Origin: Helopsaltes ochotensis
Lineage: Eukaryota > Chordata > Aves > Passeriformes > Locustellidae
DNA: 64,000 bases
Direction: 5' to 3'
Assembly: GCA_013400155.1 (NCBI GenBank)
Contig: VXBM01000056.1
Location: 899,828-963,827 of the forward strand
Shown here: in pieces, positions 12,868 through 22,620 of the stretch
How the letters are laid out: each line of letters starts with the position of its first letter
Numbering within the stretch: the stretch's first letter is position 1
Position numbers and translations under genes: made by a program
Notes under the pieces: generated by a model
Databases searched by the model: none
What the model saw: only the letters and a program-made list of their open reading frames with translations
Told to the model about the DNA's origin: nothing

Positions 12868-14190
12868 TGGCCCTAAGGCAGCATCAGACACGATGTTGTC
12901 CTGCTGGTTGGTTACATCCTATTTAAGCTCTTTAAGTACCATGTGTTCTGGGCTCATCTCAATGGCATTTTTCCCATCTGGTCCAACCTGTGACTTCAGA
13001 TTTTCTTCTTGCCCTTTGATGGTGCTAGAGGACAGAAACAGGTGAATTAGGGACTATGAGCTGTAGACACACTCACTTATGGGGAAATTTGAAGACATTA
13101 ACATTATTTTCATGAACACCCCCCTCTTCCCCACCCCCACTTTTAAAATGAAGGCCAGGTGTGTTTCCCTAAAATGTTTTTGGTTTTGGTGAAGTGATTT
13201 GGTTTTGATCAGAGAAATTGAACTTTTCTTATGTAAAACTTCTTCTTTATTAATGCCACCCATTGTGTTTGTGCAGTATTTATGACTGACCACTGTGTTT
13301 TCTGAGGACATTCTCATGAACTCCTTTATCACCTTTGCTTATGCTACATAAGACACACGGGAGGGTGAAGGGCAGAAGCATTTATCAGGTTTTTCTTTAT
13401 AACTTTGCAAGATTTATTGATTTAATGCAAAAATAGGTTTTGATCATTATCTTTCCAGAGCAATTGAATTTGCTTTACTCCAGCTTGGGAATATGGTTTA
13501 AATTTACTTGTCTTTCTCATATCATATACTGTGTGTCTTCTGGTGCATGCTTTCAAATTTTAAAGTTTGATTTATTGTAATTTATTACCTAGAAGGTGTT
13601 CTTAAATTACTGCTTCAATAATATAATCTACTAAAAATTCTGTGGTTTTATCACATCATGCCTGTATTTGACAGCAAATTGATCTGACAGTATTATTACA
13701 TGTTTTTGACAGGCTTATTTGAGATCCTTAAATCCCAGTTCCCTCTTTGTTTCATTACTGCAACATCACTGGCATAGCCTTGTGATCAATTATCCACTTA
13801 GGAAGACCCAAACGTCTGCCAGTTTGGTTTCCAGAGAGGTATTCACTTCAACATCTGTTAAATATGTTCATTTTTTCACAGTTTAAAAGAAGATTTCCTG
13901 CCCTGTTGTTGCTAGTGTCACAGCAATGCTCTGACAGGCTTTTCCTGGGACTCACCCTTTGGGCAGATCTGGTGGCAGTGGGAACCCCGCAAGGGACACA
14001 GAGATCTCTCCTCATGCCAGAACATTGCTTTTTAAAAATGGAAACTGCAGAAATGGCCACTTGCTCAGCACTGCTCTGGCTTCTGGAGAAAGCAGCACAA
14101 GTTTGCTTGCATCTAATTCTGACTGTACTCAGTCTGGGAGAAGGACTTGGTCCTCCCCTTGCAGACTGGGCACCATGTTCCTGGAGGTGG
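12868..14190. other. DNA between the first two LTRs, no gene seen
   Basis: Apart from the second 42-bp copy, this is AT-rich unique DNA (13380-13720) and then a mixed patch. At 13848-14309 a 153-codon minus frame and a 126-codon plus frame overlap each other and run into the antisense LTR. No retroviral protein remnant was recognised there. Confidence 0.55.
13060..13101 (+). repeat. 42-bp duplicated segment, copy 2
   Basis: This is the partner of 11379-11420, 40 of 42 bases identical ('gctgtagacacactcac' to 'ggggaaatttgaagacatta'). It begins 192 bp after the end of the deleted LTR. It may be a shared fragment of an undescribed interspersed repeat or a segmental duplication. Confidence 0.95.
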
Positions 14191-14557
14191 TGCCTGGAGT
14201 GGCTACCTAGAACAGAGGCTAGACAGAGTTGGAGAATAAAGTAGGTATTTATTAAAAGGCCTCCAAAGGATACACCTTGGGTAGTGTAAAAGCCTTGCAG
14301 AGGGTACACCCAGGATGGATGACAGTCATGAGTTTTTCAGACAGATATAAGTTTGGTCTATTTGCATATCAGGGGTTAATTTTCCAATTACAGCTTCAGG
14401 TAATGAAGTCATATTCCCCCAGTTTGCTCCCTCCCAATTCAGTTCTGCTTATACTTTTCAGGGACTGAAGCAGAAGATGTCCTTGGTTCTCAGGCCCAGA
14501 AGGATTGTTTTGTCTGACCAAAATGTGAACACTGCATATGGAATTCAGAGTTATACA
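14191..14557 (-). mobile_element. Solo LTR of a passerine-type endogenous retrovirus, antisense
   Basis: Read on the minus strand, the segment starts with TGTATAACTCTGAATTCC and ends near 'ctctgttctaggtagcc'. Close to its 3' end it has the poly(A) signal AATAAA in 'ttttaataaatacctac', as expected around the R region of an LTR. The plus-strand run with 'taaagtaggtatttattaaa', 'ggcctccaaaggatacacct', 'tttgcatatcaggggttaat' and 'aggattgttttgtctgacc' resembles an LTR that I recall as widespread in songbird genomes. No internal retroviral genes flank it, so it is a solo LTR. Both borders are approximate because no target-site duplication is visible. The exact family (ERVK or ERVL type) cannot be fixed by eye. 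Confidence 0.65.
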
Positions 14558-15810
14558 CTAGTGCAGTACAGGATCTGAAAAATATAGAAGCTAAAAACTT
14601 AAGGCATCAGAGGAAGGGGTTGGATTTTTTGGCAGTGGGATCTCTCTGTCCTAGGAATGAGGAGCCCCTCCAGCCACCTGCCAGGGTGCCCAGGCCACGC
14701 TATCTGCCTGGCCAGGCCTGGGCTTGGTCTCTCCATGCCTCTTGAGCTCCCTGTCTGCCTTCTGCCCAGCACTCCCTGGGGTAGGAGCTTGGATTAAAAC
14801 TGAGATGTCTGGGATGCCTGTTTTGGTGAAGCACACCTGTGGCTGCAGATACAAGCTCTCCCCTCTTGCAGTCAGTGCTTGCACCAGGCTGGAGCACCTT
14901 GCGGTTGTCTCTCCACATGGATTACACAGGCAGGACTTTGTTGGCAAGGATGTGCTTATTGTTATTAATAATTCATTTTTAGGGTATGAAAAATGTAAAT
15001 TTTTCACAAATAGCTATCTTACAAAAGGGATAATAAGCTATTTTATCACTGCTAGGTAGTCTCAGGGGCTGTATAACTATTTTGATAGTTGAACTTTTCT
15101 CCTGGTGTTTTTGCCTATGTCATTAATTTGCACAGATAGCTTGTGTACAGGGTTATGCTCTTGTTCATGATGCTCACATTGCTGGATCATTATTATACAC
15201 TTTTAATGTAATAAGGAAAAATCTTTCAGCCATAAAAGAAAAAAATCTTACGAAGTGAGTCGCCTTCCAGTGAGAAACATGCTGTTGGCAACATATTTAA
15301 TGTAGCACCTAGAGAGTTTGATAATCACTGTGTGTCTGTGATATTAGCATTCACATTGCTTATGGCATTTGGATCAACAACAGGGAAAAAAAATCTTTTC
15401 TCAGACTAAAAGTTTAGAAACTTGGAGTTTTACTTAAAACAGTCAAATTGGGATCCTCTTGCTATTTTGCAGCATTCTCTGAGGTTTTTGAGCTCCCGGT
15501 TGGCCTTTTAGCTGCTGAAGCAGCATGTGTGACATGTTGTATTTGGATTTATACCACACAGGTCAGTATAGCAAATGGCCAGGTGGATTAACGAATGGAG
15601 CAGCAAAGCCTCCAGAGGAGGAGTGCCACCAGAGTATTCTGCAAAGAGGAGAGCGTTGCTTTAACAAACATGGATGCTTCTTTACTGATGCAAAGTTAGC
15701 ACAGCCCTTGGCTGTGAAGTCATCGAGAGATCAACCTTATCCAGGGTAAGCTGCATTAAATAAAATGAGGATTTGACCCAAGAAATATAGCATGCCTTTA
15801 CCAGCCCTTC
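14558..15810. other. Unique DNA between the second and third LTRs, no gene seen
   Basis: 14651-15059 is GC-richer and open in several frames on both strands, with no domain. 14940-15480 is AT-rich. A 74-codon frame at 15525-15749 has no recognisable family. Confidence 0.55.
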
Positions 15811-16385
15811 TGTGCTGAACTGGGTTGGATTAGTCAGTATTCTTCCTAGTAGCTAGTATGGAGTTAGGTTTCAGGTTTGTGCTGGGAAGGGTGTTGATAA
15901 TTCGGGGTGTTTGCTGGGCAGTGCTTACCCAGAGTCAAGGCCTTGCTGCTCCTGTCCCCACCCCACCAGTGAGAAGGCTGGGGGTGCACAAGGACTTGGG
16001 AGGGGACACAGCTGGAACAGCTGATCCCAGCTGACCCAAGGGATGTCCCAGGCCACATGGCATCATGCTCAACGTGTAGACCTGGGGAAAGAAAAAAGTA
16101 GGGGCTGTGAGGTTCAGAGCAATGGGGTTTGTCTTCTCTAATCACCATTTCACATTGGAGCCCTGGTTTCCTGGGGATGGATGAACTGCTGCCTGACCAC
16201 AGGAAGTGGGTAATGAATGCTTTGCTTTGCTTTGCTCTTGTGAAGCTTTTGTTTGACACATTAAACTGTCTTAATTTCAACACAAGAATTTTCTTTTACC
16301 CTTTTGATTCTCTCCCTGTCCCACTAGAGAGGAGAGTGAGTAGCTGCGTGGGGCTGAGCTCCTGGCTGATGTTAAACTGTGATAC
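15811..16385 (+). mobile_element. Solo LTR of an avian endogenous retrovirus (ERVL-like), nearly full length
   Basis: The segment starts with TGTGCTGAACTGGGTTGG and ends in 'ctggctgatgttaaactgtg', matching both termini of the family seen at 12667. In order it keeps 'tagtagctagtatgg', 'gctgggcagtgcttaccc', 'caaggccttgctgctcc', 'gctgggggtgcacaagga', 'gggaggggacacagctgg', 'tggcatcatgctcaacgtgt' (the degraded TATA region), three 'ctttg' units at 16222-16237, and 'cattaaactgtctta' (the degraded poly(A) region). The length of about 575 bp is close to what I recall for the intact LTR. It is flanked by unrelated unique DNA with no gag, pol or env remnants, hence a solo LTR left by recombination. Target-site duplications are no longer recognisable, so the insertion is not recent. 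Confidence 0.9.
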
Positions 16386-17844
16386 CTGTTAATGTGGAAG
16401 ATGAAGCACATTTTATTTTACTTTGAAGCTAAAATCCAGCTTCACATCCTAAAGGGCCCTTCCATCAGATTGCATTTGCCAGCAGAGCCTGACTTGAAGG
16501 TTAGTGTGAAGAGAGTAGTGAGCACCACACATCCAACAACTTGGTATAATGGCATGTGACTTCAGCTTGTGATTCTCTTTAGGGGATGACTAATGAGTCT
16601 TTGTCTCACAGAAGACATTAAAATACAATTACATTATGTTAGATTAGCTCTCACAACTGCTAAATTACAGAGTGGTAGGCAGTGGATTTTCTGCAGTGGA
16701 TTCCAGTCAAACTCCTCCTGACACAAACCTATGTGATAATTCACCATGTGGACAGAAATGTATGCACTACTTTATTTTACAAAGCAGATTTTTCTTATGT
16801 TTTCACAGGTTTTTCTAGCTCTGGTAAAGTCTCTAATGAAATTCCAGTCCGGTAGTTGACTCATTAAGCTTTCCCTCAATCCATCACTGTAAAACTGATT
16901 ATCAAGATGTTGTCTTTTGGTGTTATCAATCTTGAGTGACTTTTTTGGAGATTGATGCACATCCGTTCTTATGACTGGCTCAGATGATATCTGCTATTTA
17001 TCTTGATCTCCTTTTATTTAGTGTTTTAACTTAGAAGGTTATACTGCCTTTTTTGATTGAATTTTAATGATGAGGTCTTGACTACAAGACAGACCTTCCA
17101 CAGCTTTCAGACACATTTTACAAAATAGTGTCCTCAGGCTTTCCTTGCTGACACATTTCCAGATTGTCTTTTTCATGCAGTCCCAAAGGGGGTTTGCTCC
17201 ACTCTGTGTGTGCTTCTGTTCAGGTGGATGTGCTGCAGTGCTACAGCCAGCCACAAAGAAAATTTCAGATGGGGGATTACTCCACAGTATAAAACAATTA
17301 TTTGCCAGCTTCCCTGTGGCTGTTAATGGGTCTGCAAGGGGCAAATTCAGGTTAAAAGGAAAGCAGAAAAAGCAAGACATGGTTCTGTCAGCAATATAAT
17401 TGTAAATAGACCAACGTGTCAGTGAAATGCCAGGTCAGTGGTGGCCAGTAAAGTCATGCTCTGGTTAAGCACAGACAAAACCAAGCAATGAAATGTGAGG
17501 AGAAAGAGAAATAAGGGAGGAAAATAGCTTTGGAATGGTATAGGCAGCAGCATCAGACTCCAGTGATGGGATAGTTTAGGGCATAGCTGAAGGCAGACCA
17601 GTTGGGGAATGTTATTGAGGATGGTCTCTGAAAACCTGTTGAGGGGCAGGACAGAAAAGCTTGGCATTAAGGGATGGAAGTGGCTTAGTGTGCTCTCCAC
17701 CACGTGTATCTGACCGGTTACACATCCCTTTCAAGCCCATTCATTTTTAGGACTGATACCTCTTGTATTTGAAAGGAGTGTAATTCAGTCTCCGTGTCAC
17801 AGGATTAAGGGAAATTTTCTAGTTGGAATAATTAAAACTTTAAA
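16386..17844. other. Unique DNA, no gene seen
   Basis: Only short open frames (up to 113 codons on the minus strand at 17039-17380, overlapped by an 84-codon plus frame). The plus strand at 17470-17530 is purine-rich. No repeat family recognised. Confidence 0.6.
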
Positions 17845-17880
17845 TTTTTTTTTTCCTTTATTTTTCTTTCCCCCCCAACA
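17845..17880 (+). repeat. Polypyrimidine tract ending in an acceptor-like CAACAG
   Basis: A run of T with C blocks and one A at 17860 (including seven C's at 17870-17876) is followed by 'caacag' and 'taccttgcaacttggg'. This is a good match to a vertebrate 3' splice site. No open frame with a recognisable domain follows it on the plus strand, so it may be an unused site or the start of a non-coding exon. Confidence 0.5.
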
Positions 17881-18651
17881 GTACCTTGCAACTTGGGTAG
17901 CTTTTGTTAAGGATGGTGCTGTGGACTCCAGTCCTGGAATAAAGCTGCCCGTCTCTTTCAGGAGAAACATACTGATGCAATCCTGGTGGCTGCCTAATTT
18001 CTGCTAGTATGGGGTCAGACAGCTGCCTTTGGTGCAGAGGAGCCATGTCTAGCATGCAGCAATCTTGGGAGGTGATATTTTTGTGTGCATCATTTATTTT
18101 TTTCCTGGGGTTTCCTGTGTTCATCCCTAGGGAGTCAAACTACTCCATGGAGGGCTTGGGAAGTGGTCACCGCTTGTTTGTGCTATAGGGCACCATGAGG
18201 GTTGTCTCTTCACAAATGGACCCTCCTGCATTTATTCAGGTTCATTGCAAGGCTCTTACAATGGGCAGAGAATGAGGTGTGTTTAGGTCAGTATTTGACA
18301 ATTTAAAGCATGTGCCCATATTTGCCCCCTGCCCCCCCTGGACACAGCTACACGTGCAGTCATTTGTAACTTGCTTTCATGGTGCTGTGTTCAGAGCTTC
18401 TGCCTGTTCCCAGCTCTACTTCAGTATCCAACAGGGACTGTAAATCAGATGATGCATTTTAATGTAGCATAATAGATTTCTGGTGAAGAAAGAGTTTTCT
18501 TCTCTGTGCCTCCTTGGTGGAATTATTTGCATTTTTTCACCATGTCTGCATGTGCGCCAGTAGTTCTGGAGATTAACCTTAATCTCTGATTGAAAGCAAA
18601 GCAAAGTGACATTAGCTTGTAAAATGGATTCTGTGAGAGATACATTTAATG

Positions 18652-18757
18652 ATTTTCTTTTTTTTCCCCTCAGTAGTCAAAGGTAAACTGCTGCTAGCAA
18701 TGTTATGGGACCCGGATTTCCTTCTTTTTTCCTTTTTTTTCTTTCTTCCCTCTTAAA
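18652..18757 (+). repeat. Two adjacent polypyrimidine tracts, the first ending in CAG
   Basis: The first tract runs 'ttttctttttttttcccct' and ends 'cag' at 18671-18673, another acceptor-like site. About 40 bases later a second tract runs from 18718 to 18754 with only pyrimidines. Together with 17845, 20820 and 39608 they make this part of the window rich in pyrimidines on the plus strand. No exon can be attached to them from sequence alone. Confidence 0.6.
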
Positions 18758-20576
18758 GGCTCAACCATTCAAAGACATGAAGTTTCAGAGAGCTTTTGGA
18801 TCTAATTCACAGATGGTGTGTAGTTCCCAAGTGCACCTTTATGATAAGAAATTGGTTGTTTGAAAGTATTTTCTCAATAAGCAGGTTCAACTGATTCTCT
18901 GTGGCTGCTGCCTGAGCTGAGAATCTGCTTCTTGTTGGAGATGAGGAAGAAGAAAACATGTAACAGAGAAGCTGGTACTTTGTGACATCTGTTTGTCCAG
19001 AGATAGTAAGTTTCTTGGAAAGCCTCATATCTTGCCAGCTCACACAATTGTGTAGCTCTTACAGGTGATTCCTAAGTTCTAAATGTGTCTTTGGCTCTCA
19101 AATCAAGAATCATATGATTTCTCTACTTTTTTTCTTCTTTCAATTGCTATGTGGGTAGATGTACAGCATCTTGCCCCCTGTTAGTCTCCCTCCTTGGGGA
19201 TGGCTCCATCAGACCTCTGGGACAAACTTAAATTGTGCCATAATTTTAATTCCAGGACATTAAAAGCAGCCTCTGTACCACACAAACTGTGCTCTGTTCT
19301 CATGATGGTCATCCCTGCAGGGCAGCCGGAGCACTAGATCTCAGCTCCTGGTTTTACAGAGCCATGGGAGCAGGAGATAGATCTGATGGGGCAGAGGGGT
19401 CCCTTGCCAGATGCAGATGTGCTCCAAAGCAGACCCTAAGTGGGCAGGCAGTCACTCTGCAAGCTACCACAAAATGCTAATTCCAGTGGAAGTTCTTTTT
19501 TCATAACTGCTGAAGAAATACAGCTCAAGGCAATGCCTAATCTGTCAAATACTTACTGGGGTCTGTTAGTTCATGTTTCTGTTATACTCTGGCAGTGCCC
19601 AGCTACTGGCAAATGGCATCTCCTCAAGCAGAGGTGGGGAGGGGATGTTGTCACCAGGGCCTGTCCACTTCTGCTGTGTGTTACCAAAGTACTAAAGGGG
19701 AGTGTTTGCAGGTTTTAGTGTAAATGAAAGGCCCTACTAAATTGTCTTGGCAGCAGGATAATCACTGGCCAGCCAGGAACTCCTTCTCCTTGGAGGATAT
19801 TGGCAGTGCCTTGACCCAAGGTGCAGCTCAGCCATAAAAAACTACTGAAACAATTCGAGGAAAACTGGTTTTAGTTGCCTGGTGATACTGACCCCATGGC
19901 TGGGTGCTTTTGGTGGCTGGAGTTGTAGGATTGTGCAGTGTTTTTTTTCCCAGTGCTGGTCCTTTTGGGATGGCCCAGCTCTATCGACATCTGCAGCTCA
20001 GACTGCAGTATACACTGCTACAGTGGAATTGTCCTCTTACACTCTGCTCTCCAAAGCTTGCTTTTCCAGCTGTTTTTCAGAGGGCAGCTGTTTCTCCTTG
20101 GCTTGCAACAATGTTCAGAACATGCAGAAATTTCACCTTTAAATTTTGCAGTCAGTCTAGCATCTGTATTTTATAATTTCCTCTTTTTATTGTTGCCTAC
20201 TTCTAAATGTCATTGGAAATAGCCTTTAGTGCTTCTTTCCATAGCCTATCCTTATAAAGATCTCCCATTAAATTTTGTGTCAGTTCAAGAGGAGAGAGGA
20301 ACGTGGCCTTACCTTAGCCATGTGCTATAAACATTTGTTATGTGCCTGCTGCAGCTCACCTCCTTGGCCAGCCTGTGCTTTCCTTGGCTTTCTAGTTACT
20401 TAAATGAATGTGGTTTGGGGACCTTGTGCTGCCCCATGTCTGTTACTGTCATGGTGAATTACACTGGCTGCTGGTACACGCCCACTGACAGCCTCTGACC
20501 GCCATCCTGGAGGTACCGTTTGTCAGAGGCTGTGGTGATGTGTCTTGGAAAAGGGCCTGGCACTTGACAGAGCAGT
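18758..20576. other. Unique DNA, no gene seen
   Basis: Three plus-strand frames of 86-94 codons are open together at 19882-20222. Three frames open at once over the same bases indicates a local shortage of stop codons, not a gene. Confidence 0.6.
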
Positions 20577-20599
20577 TGTCTCTCTCTCTCTTTTCAGCA
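20577..20599 (+). repeat. (TC)n stretch ending in TTTTCAG
   Basis: 'gtctctctctctcttttcag' is a short dinucleotide repeat and also a strong 3' splice-site look-alike. It is followed by 'cacaaattctttggagcccc'. No protein domain is visible downstream. Confidence 0.55.
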
Positions 20600-20819
20600 C
20601 AAATTCTTTGGAGCCCCAGAGCTGTCTGTAGCCGACTCTGGCAGTGCCAGCTCCTGCCTGTTTTGGAGGATGTCTTCACTGCTGGAATAAATATTTTTTA
20701 ATAGCATTCCTTGTAAGGATCTTCAGCTTTTTAAGGTGAAGTCCTATTTTCTAAAGTTCTTCAAATGATGCTGCTTTGGTTGTATCACCCCACTGCTGTC
20801 TTCTGTCCTGTCTTCCATC

Positions 20820-20864
20820 CTCCCCCCTTTTTTTTTTCTTCTTTCCCCTCCCTCCCTTTAATTT
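20820..20864 (+). repeat. Pyrimidine-rich low-complexity tract
   Basis: A C block, a run of ten or more T, and then mixed C/T blocks ('ttctttcccctccctccctt'), interrupted by purines only near the right end. It is low-complexity DNA with no further feature. Confidence 0.75.
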
Positions 20865-22620
20865 CACTCTATCTAAAGAAGTTCGGTGAAAAATTTGTAT
20901 CAGCTGTTTAATGTTGCTTCCAAGCTGACAGCGTTAGAAAGCTCCTTCTCCTCTACTCACCCCAACAGTTTCAGGAGCCCCTGCACCCGTGGTGCAGTGT
21001 TGCCTGTGTGCTGCAGAGGAGGTGATCCAACCTCCATGAGCACAATCTTAGCTTCTTTCTGCTCAGCGTCTGGGCGCAGCAAGTGTCGTGGTTTATTAGG
21101 CACCGTTACGTGCAGAGAAACTTCAAGTGCTCCAACTTTCCCTAGACTGGCAGTTTTGAGAGCATTCTTGAAACCTCCCATGTGGGTCAGTTTGATCTTG
21201 AAGGAGAGAGATGAGTGCTGTTCGTCTGGGTTTACTTCTCCTAACGAACGGTTCATTGATCCACACTGGAAACCGTCAGCCTTGTTGACTACAGGGAGCA
21301 GAGTACAGATGGGAGCTGTGTTTCCCTTTCTCTGTAAGCCAAATGGCATTGATTGCCTCAGAACCAGTACATTTTCATTAGGTTCATTTTATTTCTCAGA
21401 TTTTTGTCATTCACAGTGTTTATGAAAGGAAGAAATTAATGGCCCTTGCTAAATAGAGCAGAGAAGAACTGGGAAAGCTTCCCAGGGTTTTGATCTGATC
21501 CTTACTTTCTTGTATTTTATCCTTGGCCTTTTGCATGGGCTGTTCTGGTAGCAAAGGCTGGGGACTGGTGTCACCCACAGAGCCTGACTGCGGGACTCCC
21601 GTGCTCCCTCTGTCCCCTCCTCTCCTCCTCTGTGTGCCAGAGGTGGGGAAGGTCTTCAGGGGACAGAAAACATGAATTTTTCCCTTATAGGCACAGTGTA
21701 GACACGGGTGTTTGGGCTGTTGACATGAATTGTCCCAGAGGGGATCCCAAGGCAGTGCTGCCATTCCCTGCTCTGATGCTGCTCTCTGCAATGCCTGAAG
21801 CTGCAAGGCTGAGATGAAAGGGGTGCTGCTTCTCCCAGCAAGAGAGGAGAGGCTGCCTGGATCCTGTCTTGTCCTGCACGAAGCTCTGTACTGTCTGAAG
21901 GGGCAGGAAACCCTCAAGTTGCAGAGCAAGCAGGGGCTGGCCGGAGTCTGTCTATGGGGTGGGTGTTCAATACCAAAGCCTGTTGGTGTTCCAGGATACC
22001 AAGTGATTGTGCATGTCCAAGTCCTGTCTGAGACCCCAGCTCTGGTCAGGGGATGGAAAGTTGAGGAAAGCAAAACAGACCCCAGCAAGGTAATGCCTGT
22101 GTCCGTGGGCTGGGAACAGGAGGCCTGCCTGGCTGCTGCACTGTGCTCACGTGTGAGCCCTTGGTCCTACACCACAGGAATCCCTGCTTGCCTCAGTTTC
22201 TTTCCTATAGCATTTTGCTCACAGCAGCAGCTTTCCTCAGCAGCTCTTCTCCCTCCCACCTCTTGCACCCCTCAGCCCCTGAGGGAAGCCAGCACCTCAT
22301 ATGGCACCCAGGGCATGGGGCTTGCTGCCATGGCAGGGTGAGACGTCAGTGACCACTGCTTGGATCCATCCCCTCTGCCCTCAGGCTTTGCAGCCAAGCA
22401 GAGGCTTAAATCCAGAAAACAAAACAAGTCTGTCAGAAAACCTGGTATTTGTGTTGTTTCCCTGAAGGCAGAGTGCCTTAGCAGGCAGCTGGGTAGTGGT
22501 GGTCGCTTTGGAGAGCTGGATAGAGGCTGTTTCTCTTGTAGGGGTCTAGATTTTATCGTGTGCTTCTTATTCTGCAGGTTTCCTAGTCTAGATGTATTTA
22601 CTACATGGTTTCTTGGCTAA
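20865..22620. other. GC-richer patch with long overlapping open frames, no supported gene
   Basis: Open frames: plus 20886-21425 (179 codons), minus 20957-21349 (130), minus 21420-22088 (222) and plus 21814-22341 (175). They overlap each other on opposite strands and show no domain, no repeats of residues and no conserved-looking splice borders. About twelve CpGs lie in 20881-21350, more than in the surroundings, so a decayed exon or retrocopy cannot be excluded. Confidence 0.5.

Noticed and set aside
21420..22088. 222-codon minus-strand open frame
   Set aside because: It overlaps the plus frame 21814-22341, lies in a GC-rich patch, and has no domain, signal peptide or convincing splice borders.
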